A DNA stretch of 38,798 nt from Cecembia rubra (GCF_003014575.1 NZ_PYGF01000020.1:1-38798); one strand, 5' to 3'. Counted from the stretch's first letter, positions 25,984 to 34,010 are shown. Numbers and translations are program-made. Notes: generated by a model not told the origin, from the letters alone.

Positions 25984-26760
25984 GTGAATTATACCGATAC
26001 CCATGTTCATATTTATTCCAGTAAGTATGATGCAGATAGAGATGAAGTGATAAGAAGAACACTTGAAAATGGTGTTTCCAAATTATATATGCCTAATGTG
26101 GATGTAGACACCATAGATGCTATGTTGGAAGCCGAACTGCGTTACCCGGAAGTATGTATTCCAATGATGGGATTGCATCCCTGTGATGTAAAGAAGGATT
26201 TTGAACGGCAGCTCTATATTATGGAAGACTGGATAAATAAAAGAAACTTTGCCGGAATAGGGGAGACTGGACTTGATCTTTATTGGGACAAGACTTTTTT
26301 TGAGCAACAAAAGGAAGCCTTAAGGGTTCAGATCCAATGGGCAAAAGAAAAGAACTGGCCCATTATCCTTCATTGCAGGGAATCTATGGAAGAAACTATA
26401 GCTATCATCAAAGAACAGAAAGACGAGAATCTATTTGGTATTTTCCATTGCTTTTCCGGTACTTTGGAACAGGCAAAGGACATAATTGAATTAGGATTTA
26501 TGTTGGGAATTGGTGGGGTTTCCACATATAAAAATGGTGGCCTTGATGCAGTAATTCCACATGTAAATCCCGAATATTTGGTATTAGAGACTGATGGGCC
26601 TTATCTTGCTCCGGTTCCTCACAGGGGAAAGAGAAATTCTCCTGAATTTATTCCGATCATTGCGGAAAGGGTGGGCGATTTTTTACAGAAAACAAAAGAA
26701 GATATTGCAGTACTAAGTACTAATAATGCGAATAGGGTATTTCATCATTTCAAATCATGA
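25984..26760 (+). CDS. TatD-family metal-dependent hydrolase
   Basis: This 258-aa TIM-barrel hydrolase of the TatD DNase family starts at GTG. Metal ligands are in order: THVH near the N-terminus, GETGLD (Glu), ILHCRES (His), FHCFSG (His) and ETDGPYLAP (Asp). The family includes 3'-5' exodeoxyribonucleases and D-aminoacyl-tRNA deacylase-like activities, so the cellular substrate is uncertain. Its stop overlaps the asparaginase start (ATGA), so the two are coupled. Confidence 0.9.
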   Translation: MNYTDTHVHIYSSKYDADRDEVIRRTLENGVSKLYMPNVDVDTIDAMLEAELRYPEVCIPMMGLHPCDVKKDFERQLYIMEDWINKRNFAGIGETGLDLYWDKTFFEQQKEALRVQIQWAKEKNWPIILHCRESMEETIAIIKEQKDENLFGIFHCFSGTLEQAKDIIELGFMLGIGGVSTYKNGGLDAVIPHVNPEYLVLETDGPYLAPVPHRGKRNSPEFIPIIAERVGDFLQKTKEDIAVLSTNNANRVFHHFKS

Positions 26761-27836
26761 ACTACAAGATTGTAAGGCTCAACACATCAGCAAAGAGTGA
26801 GGTCACCTCTTCTGTGTTGATCATTTATACCGGAGGTACACTGGGAATGGCCTATGATGACTCAGGAGCTTTGGTTCCTTTCAATTTTGGTCAAATTTTG
26901 GACAAAGTACCATCATTGATGCAGATGAATATTGCCATAACGGTAATTTCTTTTCCTGAACCTATAGATTCATCCAATGTGAATATGCAACATTGGGTGG
27001 ATATGGCCTACATTATATATGAGAATTATGATAGTTATGATGGATTTGTGATCCTTCATGGCACAGATACTATGGCCTATTCTGCCTCCATGTTGAGTTA
27101 TATGTTACAGGGATTAAGTAAGCCTGTGATATTTACAGGAGCCCAATTGCCGATATCTGCCATGCGTTCTGATGCCAGGGAAAACCTCATGACATCTTTG
27201 GAAATTGCAACGGCCAAGGCCAATGGAAAGCCGGTTGTACCTGAGGTTTGTATTTTTTTCAACCACATGCTTTTGAGAGGTAACCGGTCAAAGAAGGTAC
27301 AAAGTGTGCATTTTGATGCATTTGAATCCGAAAATTATCCTGCACTGGCCGAGTCAGGAATTATAATAGATTACAATTATGCTGTGATCAAGCCATTTGA
27401 GGAAGGTAAAAAGCTGAAATACCATAATAAACTTGACAATAATGTCATAGTATTGAAGCTTTTTCCTGGTATTACAGCCAATGTTCTTGATTCTTGTTTT
27501 GATATTAAGGGGCTAAGGGGGGTGGTTTTGGAGACTTATGGTTCAGGCAACAGCCCAAGTGAGCTTTGGTTTTTGAATGCTTTGGAGAGAGCGGTAAAAA
27601 AGGGAATTATTATACTTAATGTTTCCCAATGCAATGGTGGTAGGGTGATTCAGGGAAGGTATCAGACCAGTAAAGATTTATTGAGGATTGGTGTGCTCAG
27701 CGGAGGAGATATTACAACTGAAGCTGCTGTGACCAAGATGATGTTTTTGTTGGGAAATGAAACTTCAGATGCTGAGATCAGAAGAAAATTAATAATGCCT
27801 TTGGCTGGAGAAATGTCCTTGACTGGAATTGCATAA
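26757..27836 (+). CDS. Type I asparaginase
   Basis: This 359-aa asparaginase/glutaminase family protein hydrolyses L-asparagine to aspartate and ammonia. The first nucleophile motif is IYTGGTLGM (Thr in TGGT), the second is the HGTDTMAY signature (Thr-Asp), with the downstream R-S-DARENL region (FTGAQLPISAMRSDARENL) typical of the cytoplasmic type I (AnsA) group. No signal peptide is visible, which also fits type I. The C-terminal domain with VLETYGSGNSPS is complete. It is second gene after tatD, 4-base overlap. Confidence 0.9.
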   Translation: MNYKIVRLNTSAKSEVTSSVLIIYTGGTLGMAYDDSGALVPFNFGQILDKVPSLMQMNIAITVISFPEPIDSSNVNMQHWVDMAYIIYENYDSYDGFVILHGTDTMAYSASMLSYMLQGLSKPVIFTGAQLPISAMRSDARENLMTSLEIATAKANGKPVVPEVCIFFNHMLLRGNRSKKVQSVHFDAFESENYPALAESGIIIDYNYAVIKPFEEGKKLKYHNKLDNNVIVLKLFPGITANVLDSCFDIKGLRGVVLETYGSGNSPSELWFLNALERAVKKGIIILNVSQCNGGRVIQGRYQTSKDLLRIGVLSGGDITTEAAVTKMMFLLGNETSDAEIRRKLIMPLAGEMSLTGIA

Positions 27837-27852
27837 ATTTTTCAAAAAGATG

Positions 27853-27883
27853 TTGGATGGCTATGGAATAATTCATTCCTTTG
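27853..27883 (+). promoter_or_regulatory. Candidate tRNA-Ser promoter
   Basis: TTG at 27853-27855, a 20-base spacer and TTCCTTTG at 27876-27883 resemble the -33/-7 pair with one mismatch in the -7 box (TT for TA). It lies 26 bases ahead of the tRNA. Confidence 0.4.
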
Positions 27884-27909
27884 CACTCCGATTCAGAAAT
27901 CAACCATTT

Positions 27910-27997
27910 AGAGAGGTGTCCGAGTGGTTGAAGGAGCACGCCTGGAAAGTGTGTATACCCCTAAAGGGTATCGAGGGTTCGAATCCCTTCCTCTCTG
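27910..27997 (+). tRNA. tRNA-Ser (anticodon GGA)
   Basis: This is a class II tRNA of 88 nt. Acceptor AGAGAGG pairs with CCTCTCT (27990-27996) and is followed by discriminator G. The anticodon stem CACGC/GTGTG closes the loop CTGGAAA, so the anticodon is GGA (Ser UCC/UCU). A long variable arm (ATACCC...GGGTAT) and the T-arm GAGGG-TTCGAAT-CCCTT are present. CCA is not encoded (GCTAAA follows). The last 16 nt recur downstream as the opening of each tandem-array unit. Confidence 0.95.
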
Positions 27998-28080
27998 CTA
28001 AAAGCCAACTTTAAAAAATAGAGTTGGCTTTTTTATTTGTGTCAAAAAAAGAACAGGATGGAAGGGATGAGAACCCTCGA
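27971..28080. repeat. Nested inverted repeat: tRNA T-arm/acceptor end facing an inverted imperfect copy, around the terminator
   Basis: The 27 bases at 27971-27997 (tRNA T-arm and 3' acceptor) are mirrored by 28054-28080, which is their reverse complement at 22 of 27 positions. Between them sits the AAAAGCCAACT/AGTTGGCTTTT hairpin. In the second and third array units only the acceptor-side half of the outer arm is repeated. Confidence 0.75.
28000..28034 (+). terminator. tRNA-Ser terminator, array copy 1
   Basis: AAAAGCCAACT (28000-28010) pairs with AGTTGGCTTTT (28022-28032), followed by more T. It lies 2 bases after the tRNA. Confidence 0.85.
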
Positions 28081-28172
28081 CCAAGCACTTGGGTTCGAAA
28101 TCGACCAAAGGGAGATTCACGAGGGGCAGTGCGGCATGCCAAGAGTGTACGAGTAATCCCTTCCTCTCTGCT

Positions 28173-28205
28173 AAAAGCCAACTTTAAAATAGAGTTGGCT
28201 TTTTT
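28173..28205 (+). terminator. Terminator hairpin, array copy 2
   Basis: This is the same 11-bp stem as copy 1 with a loop two bases shorter, repeated as part of the array. It would stop any transcript that enters the array past unit 1. Confidence 0.7.
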
Positions 28206-28343
28206 ATTTAGGTCAAAAAAAGAACAGGATGGAAGGGATGAGAACCCTCGACCAAGCACTTGGGTTCGAAATCGACCAAAGGGAGATTCACGAGGGGCAG
28301 TGCGGCATGCCAAGAGTGTACGAGTAATCCCTTCCTCTCTGCT

Positions 28344-28376
28344 AAAAGCCAACTTTAAAATAGAGTTGGCTTTTTT
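28344..28376 (+). terminator. Terminator hairpin, array copy 3
   Basis: Identical in stem to copies 1 and 2, third unit of the array. Confidence 0.7.
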
Positions 28377-28510
28377 ATTTGTGTCAAAAAAAGAACAGGA
28401 TGGAAGGGATGAGAACCCTCGACCAAGCACTTGGGTTCGAAATCGACCAAAGGGAGATTCACGAGGGGCAGTGCGGCATGCCAAGAGTGTACGAGTAATT
28501 CCTTCCTCTT

Positions 28511-28829
28511 ATGAAATGAGCCTATTATTAGTTTAGAAATCATTCTGAATTTCAGCTTTACGATTTAATTTTTAGTCAAAAAAGTCTTTTTAATGGTTCT
28601 CAACTCCACTTAAGCCATTTGTTTTTCCTTTTATATAAATTCTCTAAGGTCTTCATATTCGTTATTTTAGCTTGCATGAAATTCAATCAACAGCATAGGA
28701 AATAATTTTTCTGAAAAAAATATGACTATTTCCTTTGCAATTTGATTTGAAAAAATGATAACTTTAAAATCTCAATATTACGTTAGAAACCGTTTAACCT
28801 TTATTTAAAGTCTATTTAAAAACTACATT
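28511..28829 (+). promoter_or_regulatory. Intergenic region with candidate exbB promoter
   Basis: No gene is visible in these 319 AT-rich bases. TTTG at 28734-28737 and TAACTTTA at 28759-28766, 21 bases apart, form a plausible promoter (one mismatch from TAnnTTTG) for the ExbB/ExbD cluster starting at 28830. The rest shows no clear structure. Confidence 0.4.
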
Positions 28830-29624
28830 ATGAAAAAGTTAATCGCTTTGTTCATGCTTTCCGGAATCTTGATGTTTCCGGTAATTACGAAAGCTCAAGA
28901 TGCAGAAGAAGCTGCAGAAGAAACTACAGAAGTTGTGGAAGCTCCAGCGGCTCCAGCCGTGGTCGATGATGAAATCATGGACGAGGAAAAAGGTTTCCAC
29001 CAAATTATTAAAGAAAAATTCATTGAAGGTGATCCAACTTTCATGTCTCCGGTATTGATCTGTTTGATTTTAGGTCTAGCTGTAGCATTAGAGAGAATTA
29101 TCACTTTGAACCTTTCTACAACTAACACCAAAAAACTTTTGGCAAAAGTAGAGGAAGCTCTTGAACAAGGCGGTATCGAAGCTGCTAAGGATGTTACTAA
29201 AAACACTAAAGGTCCTGTTGCTTCTATCTTTACCCAAGGTCTGATGAGGTACTCAGAAGGTATTGAAATGGTAGAAAAATCTATCATCGCTTATGGATCA
29301 GTAGAAATGGGACGTTTGGAAAAAGGATTAGTTTGGATTTCCCTTTTCATCTCCCTTGCTCCGATGTTGGGTTTCATGGGTACAGTAATTGGTATGATCG
29401 GTGCATTTGATGCCATTGAAGCAGCTGGAGATATCTCTCCTTCCCTTGTAGCTGGTGGTATTAAAATCGCCCTTTTGACGACTGTTGCAGGTTTGATCGT
29501 TGCGATTATCCTTCAGTTGTTCTACAACTATTGCGTAGCTAAAATCGATTCATTGGTGAATGATATGGAGGATGCATCTATCACTTTGGTAGATATCCTT
29601 GTGAAGCATAAGCTGTCCAAGTAA
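28830..29624 (+). CDS. MotA/TolQ/ExbB proton-channel protein
   Basis: This 264-aa inner-membrane proton-channel component of a TonB/Tol-type energiser begins with a signal-like hydrophobic segment, then an Ala/Glu-rich stretch (EEAAEETTEVVEAPAAPA), then the ExbB core. The first membrane helix is PVLICLILGLAVALERI, a long cytoplasmic loop follows (TTNTKKLLAKVEEALEQGG), and the last two helices are the conserved WISLFISLAPMLGFMGTVIGMIGAF and GGIKIALLTTVAGLIVAIILQLFYNY. Length and N-terminal extension are typical of Bacteroidota members. It is the first gene of a four-gene cluster. Confidence 0.88.
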   Translation: MKKLIALFMLSGILMFPVITKAQDAEEAAEETTEVVEAPAAPAVVDDEIMDEEKGFHQIIKEKFIEGDPTFMSPVLICLILGLAVALERIITLNLSTTNTKKLLAKVEEALEQGGIEAAKDVTKNTKGPVASIFTQGLMRYSEGIEMVEKSIIAYGSVEMGRLEKGLVWISLFISLAPMLGFMGTVIGMIGAFDAIEAAGDISPSLVAGGIKIALLTTVAGLIVAIILQLFYNYCVAKIDSLVNDMEDASITLVDILVKHKLSK

Positions 29625-29680
29625 TAGTCTGACAGTTTATCCTTCAGCTCAATCAATCCTTAAATCGAAAATTATAAATT

Positions 29681-30010
29681 ATGGATTCAATAGATATATT
29701 TATATACGTTGCGGAAGGTTTAGTCATACTTGGAGCTATCTTTGCGATTCTGATGCCATTGATCAAATCATTTGATAACCCTTCAAGTTTGGTTAAAACC
29801 GGCCTTGCAGTAGTTGCTCTTGGGGTAGTATTCTTCGTTGCCTATTCAATTTCTGATGGTGATGTTCTCCCTAAATTTGCTGCAGAACCGTTTAATCTTA
29901 CTCCGGGAATGTCCAAATTCGTTGGAGGTTCACTTTATACCACTTATGCTTTGTTTATCATTGCAATAGTAGGTATTGTGTTTACAGAACTCAATAAAGC
30001 AATAAAGTAA
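29681..30010 (+). CDS. Small three-helix membrane protein between exbB and exbD
   Basis: This 109-aa protein has three hydrophobic segments: IFIYVAEGLVILGAIFAILMPLI, TGLAVVALGVVFFVAYSIS and YTTYALFIIAIVGIVFTEL. I recognise no named domain, but a small membrane protein at this position is common in Bacteroidota ExbB/ExbD clusters. Its last base is the first base of the next gene's ATG, so it is coupled to the first ExbD. Proposed role, by position only: accessory subunit of the ExbB-ExbD complex. Confidence 0.7.
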   Translation: MDSIDIFIYVAEGLVILGAIFAILMPLIKSFDNPSSLVKTGLAVVALGVVFFVAYSISDGDVLPKFAAEPFNLTPGMSKFVGGSLYTTYALFIIAIVGIVFTELNKAIK

Positions 30011-30651
30011 TGGCAAGAAAAAAAGGCAGATTAACCCAGGAGGTCAATGCAGGTTCCATGGCGGACATCGCCTTCCTGTTGCTGATTTTCTTTCTGGTTA
30101 CCACGACTATTGCTTCGGATAAGGGTATTCTAAATGTCCTTCCTCCAAAGCAAGATCCAAATCAGCCACCGCCTGAAATTAAATTGAACGAGAGAAACAT
30201 CTTTAATATCCTCATTAACGCCAATGATCAATTACTGGTAGAAGGTGAGTATATCGATAACACTGAAAAGTTATCAGAAGATATCAAAGATTTCATTCTC
30301 AATTTCGGTGCACCTGATGAGGAAGCGATATCTCTTTTCAATAGTTTACCTGCCTCATTGAGGAATAGAGCCAAGAGAGATGCATCATCTTCTGATCATC
30401 CGATGACCGGTGGAGCAGTAGTTTCTATTAAAACAAACAGAGGTACCAGTTATGAAAGGTACTTGGAGGTACTTGACCAGGTAAAAAGAGCATATTTTGA
30501 AATTTACGCAGAAAGAGTCGGTCTTACTTCTGATCAATATAGAGCTTTAACTGGAAAGACTCCAGCTGAAAAAGAGCTTCAGGATCGTGGTAAAGAAGGA
30601 ATTCCAATGGCTATTTCAATTGCAGAACCAGATAAAATAGGAGGAAATTGA
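30010..30651 (+). CDS. ExbD/TolR-family protein (first, long form)
   Basis: This 213-aa protein opens with an ExbD-type N-terminus and single membrane helix: GSMADIAFLLLIFFLVTTTIA, where the Asp in ADIAF is the proton-path residue. The periplasmic part (LPPKQDPNQPPPEIKLNERNIFNILI...) is longer than in E. coli ExbD (141 aa) and carries an insertion after FILNFGAPDEEAISLFN. It couples proton flow from ExbB to TonB. It is followed after 1 base by a second ExbD. Confidence 0.85.
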   Translation: MARKKGRLTQEVNAGSMADIAFLLLIFFLVTTTIASDKGILNVLPPKQDPNQPPPEIKLNERNIFNILINANDQLLVEGEYIDNTEKLSEDIKDFILNFGAPDEEAISLFNSLPASLRNRAKRDASSSDHPMTGGAVVSIKTNRGTSYERYLEVLDQVKRAYFEIYAERVGLTSDQYRALTGKTPAEKELQDRGKEGIPMAISIAEPDKIGGN

Positions 30652-30652
30652 T

Positions 30653-31114
30653 ATGTCAAAGTTTAAGAAAAAAACCAGTACTTCTCAAAATATTCCTACA
30701 TCTGCATTGCCTGATATTATCTTCATGCTTCTGTTCTTCTTTATGGTGACTACTGTATTGAGAGAGCAGGAGATTCTGGTAGAGCAGAAGATTCCTCAGG
30801 CTACTCAGTTGCAAAAACTTGAGAAAAAAACCTTGATTTCCTATCTCTATATTGGTAAACCAAAAAATATTGCAATGTTTGGTACTGAACCACGTGTTCA
30901 GGCAAATGATGTACTAATCAATACCAAGGATATTGTTCTTTGGGTTAACCAAGAAAAAGATAAATTATCTGAAGCTGAAAGAGATCAAATTACAATCTCG
31001 ATGAAAGCAGATAGAGAAGTTAAAATGGGTCCAATTTCTGATGTTCAGTTTGAACTTAGAGAAGCTGATGCCAGAAAGCTTTTATATGCTGCTGTTGGAA
31101 AGGTTCAAAATTAA
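30653..31114 (+). CDS. ExbD/TolR-family protein (second, short form)
   Basis: This 153-aa protein has the same plan as the preceding gene: NIPTSALPDIIFMLLFFFMVTTVLRE, with the membrane Asp in PDIIF, then a periplasmic domain (ILVEQKIPQATQL ... SMKADREVKMGPISDVQFELREA). Two unequal ExbDs after one ExbB suggest a heterotypic complex. It is closed by a strong terminator at 31141. Confidence 0.85.
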   Translation: MSKFKKKTSTSQNIPTSALPDIIFMLLFFFMVTTVLREQEILVEQKIPQATQLQKLEKKTLISYLYIGKPKNIAMFGTEPRVQANDVLINTKDIVLWVNQEKDKLSEAERDQITISMKADREVKMGPISDVQFELREADARKLLYAAVGKVQN

Positions 31115-31140
31115 TCTTTATCAAATATCTTAAAAAACAA

Positions 31141-31170
31141 AAAAGCTATTCCCTTAGGAATAGCTTTTTT
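31141..31170 (+). terminator. Terminator of the ExbB/ExbD cluster
   Basis: A perfect 12-bp stem, AAAAGCTATTCC (31141-31152) against GGAATAGCTTTT (31157-31168), has a 4-base CTTA loop and ends in T. Confidence 0.85.
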
Positions 31171-31181
31171 ACTTTATAGCC

Positions 31182-32510
31182 ATGATTTTGAAAAGTCTGA
31201 AAAATAAAAATAAGGTTCAGAATGCTTGGGCCATGTACGATTGGGCAAATTCTGTATATAGTTTAGTAATAACTTCCACTATTTTTCCGGTTTATTTCAA
31301 CAACGTTACCCATTCAGTTGAATGGGGGGATAGAGTCTCTTTTTTCGGTTTTTCAATTGTAAATACGGTTTTGTATTCCTATTCAATTTCTTTTTCATTT
31401 TTAGTGATTGTTTTCCTTTCCCCTTTGTTATCAGGAATAGCTGATTATGGTGGGAATAAATTGAATTTCATGAAGTTTTTTGCCTATTTGGGGGCATTGT
31501 CATGTGGAGGTTTGTTCTTTTTTGATGGGAGTAATTTAGAATATGGAATTGTTTGTGCCATGTTGGCCAGTATTGGATTTGCAGGTAGTATTGTTTTTTA
31601 TAATGCTTTTTTACCTGAGATTGCAACTGAAAAGGAATTTGATTTTTTAAGTGCTAAGGGTTTTTCTCTTGGATATTTAGGTAGTGTGATCCTTTTGGTT
31701 TTAAACTTATTTATGATCCAAATGCCCGAAGTTTTTGGGCTGAAAGATGGTGGGCATGCTGCACGGTGGTCATTCCTGATTACCGGCATTTGGTGGGCAG
31801 GTTTCTCACAGATTCCATTTAAATTCCTACCCAATAACACGCAAAAGAAAAAAATTAAAAGAGCAGTTTTATTGAACGGCTATAAGGAAATTACTTTGAT
31901 TTTTAATGTGGTGAAAAATTCAAAAGTCATGAGCGGTTTTCTTGCAGCCTTTCTATTCTATAGTATGGGTGTACAGACTGTTCTTTATTTAGCCGCATCA
32001 TTTGGAGATAAGGAACTCCAATTGCCTGGTGATAAATTGATTTTAACTATTCTGATTATTCAATTGGTTGCAATTTTAGGGAGTTATTTATTTGCATATG
32101 TATCCAAGCGTTTCGGTAATAAGAATTCTTTGATTATTATGGTTTTTATTTGGATATTGATATGTGGGGCCGCGTATTATGTGATGGATGAATTCCAGTT
32201 TTATGCTTTGGCATTCGTCGTTGGAATGGTGATGGGGGGTATTCAATCACTTTCAAGAGCCACCTATTCAAAATTGATTCCTGAGAATACAAACAATAAT
32301 GCTTCTTTCTTTAGCTTTTATGATGTGACTGAAAAAATAGCAATTGTATTAGGTACATTCTCTTATGGATTGATCGAACAGATATCTGGAAGTATGCGTA
32401 ACTCTGCGCTTGCTCTTGGATTATTCTTCTTTATAGGATTAGTATTCTTGTTTTTGGTTAAAATCCCCAAACAAGGATTGGACAATATAGTCGAAATTAA
32501 AAATGCTTAG
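31182..32510 (+). CDS. MFS transporter, UMF1 (Atg22-like) type
   Basis: This 442-aa transporter with about 12 helices has the UMF1/Atg22 signature NAWAMYDWANSVYSLVITSTIFPVYF at the N-terminus. The fusion of YDWANS with following helices distinguishes this group from sugar or drug MFS proteins. Also visible are LSPLLSGIADYGGNK (motif A position), FYNAFLPEIA and MGGIQSLSRATYSKLIPEN. Substrate unknown; fungal Atg22 members export amino acids from the vacuole. It starts 11 bases after the preceding terminator and overlaps the next gene by 8 bases. Confidence 0.82.
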   Translation: MILKSLKNKNKVQNAWAMYDWANSVYSLVITSTIFPVYFNNVTHSVEWGDRVSFFGFSIVNTVLYSYSISFSFLVIVFLSPLLSGIADYGGNKLNFMKFFAYLGALSCGGLFFFDGSNLEYGIVCAMLASIGFAGSIVFYNAFLPEIATEKEFDFLSAKGFSLGYLGSVILLVLNLFMIQMPEVFGLKDGGHAARWSFLITGIWWAGFSQIPFKFLPNNTQKKKIKRAVLLNGYKEITLIFNVVKNSKVMSGFLAAFLFYSMGVQTVLYLAASFGDKELQLPGDKLILTILIIQLVAILGSYLFAYVSKRFGNKNSLIIMVFIWILICGAAYYVMDEFQFYALAFVVGMVMGGIQSLSRATYSKLIPENTNNNASFFSFYDVTEKIAIVLGTFSYGLIEQISGSMRNSALALGLFFFIGLVFLFLVKIPKQGLDNIVEIKNA

Positions 32511-33978
32511 TATCATTTCAGGAGATGATGTAAAGAAATTAGATGCAGCTTTTATCAAAGCCACGGGAATTAGTTCTTGGGATCTCATGGAAAATGCTGC
32601 CAAAGCTTTTTTTGCTTGGTACCAGAGCAAGTTCATGGGAGTAATGGGTAAGGTTTTTGTTTTTTCCGGACCTGGAAATAATGGTGGTGATGGTATTGCT
32701 ATTGCACGATTGCTTGCAGAATCTGGTAAGACTGTTTCAGTAATTTTTTTTCAAGAGAAGGAATTTTGCAGCAAAGATTACACTTTGAATATAGAAAAAT
32801 TACCTTCTAAGGTAAATTTGATTCATATCTCTGATTTTAATTTTGAGATTGATGAAAACGATGTCGTTCTAGACTGCATTTTTGGAATTGGGATCAATAG
32901 ACCGCTTGAGGGTAGCTATCTTGAAGTTATTGAGAGATTAAATAAAACTCAATGTCATAAGGTTTCCATTGATATTCCATCAGGCATTCCTTCTGACGAG
33001 ATCCTTCAGGGAAAAGCCTTTAAAGCTGACCATACTGTAACCTTTCAGTTTCCCAAACTTTCTTTACTCTTTCCTGAGCATTCAGAATTCACGGGAAATA
33101 TCCATGTTGTTGATATCGGTATTCCTGATTTTTTTATCCAAAACTTTCATAAAGACAAATTTTTCCTCCGAAGGGAAGATATCAGGAAGTTTCATAAAAA
33201 GTTTAACCCATTTAGCCATAAAGGGGACTTTGGAAGAATAATGCTTATTGGTGGAAGCGTTGGAAAAGTAGGAGCGATGGTGTTGTCCTCTAAAGCGGCT
33301 TTGAGGACTGGAAGTGGCTTGGTTCATGTACAAATAGCAGAATCAGAAAGGTTTATCATGCAAACTGCGGTTCCCGAAGTCATGGTGGCCGGTGCTGAGG
33401 AAATCAAAAGATTGGATGTTTTCGATGCATTGGGTATTGGTCCAGGATGGGGAACAGAAGTTGATCTATCTTTTTATTGCAGCATTTTGAAAAGGTATCA
33501 TAAACCACTGGTCATTGATGCAGATGGTTTGAATTTGCTTTCAAAGAAACCTGAAAATTTAAAATATGTTCCTAAGGGAAGTATTCTTACCCCTCATATC
33601 AGGGAGTTTCAAAGGTTAGCGGGAGAGGTGAAGGACCATAAGGAAAGGTTGGACAAGGCCAGGTCTTTTGCTTTGGAGCATGGGGTGTATTTGGTACTCA
33701 AAGGTGCATTTACCTCAATTTCAACACCCAATGGTGAGCAATATTTTAATTCTTCAGGCAACCAATACCTGGCTACAGCAGGTTCAGGAGATGTACTTAC
33801 AGGAATGATTGCTTCTTTTTTAGGACAAGGATATCTACCATTGAACGCAGCGATATGTGGAGTTTTTCAGCATGGCTTGGCGGGAGAAATGACAGCATTG
33901 GATAAAAGAAGAGGTGTAATAGCATCTGATATCATTGATACTATCCCAGCCACTTTTGTCGATTTGGATATTGAATGA
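32503..33978 (+). CDS. Bifunctional NAD(P)HX epimerase/dehydratase
   Basis: This 491-aa metabolite-repair enzyme restores hydrated NADH and NADPH. The N-terminal YjeF_N epimerase domain (about 1-215) has GPGNNGGDGIAIARLL and DCIFGIGINRPLEG. The C-terminal YjeF_C ADP- or ATP-dependent dehydratase domain (about 220-485) has HKGDFGRIMLIGGSVGKVGA, LGIGPGWG, VIDADGLNLL, LTPHIREFQRL and the GSGDVLTGMIASFLGQG nucleotide-binding motif. The fused two-domain form is common in bacteria. Its start overlaps the end of the UMF1 transporter, suggesting co-expression. Known symbols for the two halves are nnrE and nnrD. Confidence 0.92.
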   Translation: MLSIISGDDVKKLDAAFIKATGISSWDLMENAAKAFFAWYQSKFMGVMGKVFVFSGPGNNGGDGIAIARLLAESGKTVSVIFFQEKEFCSKDYTLNIEKLPSKVNLIHISDFNFEIDENDVVLDCIFGIGINRPLEGSYLEVIERLNKTQCHKVSIDIPSGIPSDEILQGKAFKADHTVTFQFPKLSLLFPEHSEFTGNIHVVDIGIPDFFIQNFHKDKFFLRREDIRKFHKKFNPFSHKGDFGRIMLIGGSVGKVGAMVLSSKAALRTGSGLVHVQIAESERFIMQTAVPEVMVAGAEEIKRLDVFDALGIGPGWGTEVDLSFYCSILKRYHKPLVIDADGLNLLSKKPENLKYVPKGSILTPHIREFQRLAGEVKDHKERLDKARSFALEHGVYLVLKGAFTSISTPNGEQYFNSSGNQYLATAGSGDVLTGMIASFLGQGYLPLNAAICGVFQHGLAGEMTALDKRRGVIASDIIDTIPATFVDLDIE

Positions 33979-34002
33979 ATATTTTTGGCACATTTAGAAC
34001 TT

Positions 34003-34010
34003 TACTTTTG
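34003..34010 (+). promoter_or_regulatory. Candidate -7 box for the MFS gene at 34042
   Basis: TACTTTTG matches TAnnTTTG, 31 bases before the ATG. A TTTG lies upstream at 33984, a little too close for a standard -33. Confidence 0.4.

Larger units (their letters stand above)
27982..28510 (+). repeat. Three-unit tandem array anchored on the tRNA-Ser 3' end
   Basis: Units start at 27982, 28155 and 28326 (lengths 173, 171 and 171). The first differs by two extra A in the hairpin loop, the second by GTG to AG-type changes just after the T-tract. All begin with AATCCCTTCCTCTCTG, the last 16 nt of the tRNA, then CTAAAAGCC and the terminator hairpin, then a core of about 120 bases that is essentially identical in all three. 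After unit 3 a degenerate fourth tRNA end (AATTCCTTCCTCT, 12 of 13) closes the array at 28497-28509. The core holds GAACCC/GGGTTC (28071-28076 and 28091-28096), CCAAG/CTTGG (28081-28092) and GGCATGCC (28133-28140) dyads. Frames running through it on both strands are repeat translations, not genes. Confidence 0.85.

Noticed and set aside
27829-28014. Short frame covering the tRNA (reads SEWLKEHAWKVC and IEGSNPF).
   Set aside because: It is the well-known spurious translation of a tRNA-Ser gene.
27982-28510. CRISPR array.
   Set aside because: The repeated unit is about 171 bases long and contiguous with no unique spacers, there are only three copies, and no cas genes lie near.
28011-28543. Open frames on both strands through the tandem array that encode repeat proteins (170 aa and 157 aa).
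   Set aside because: They consist of the same ~57-residue translation repeated because 171 is divisible by three. They include the terminator hairpin and tRNA end, have no recognisable domain or signal, and occur on both strands. They are explained by the DNA repeat.
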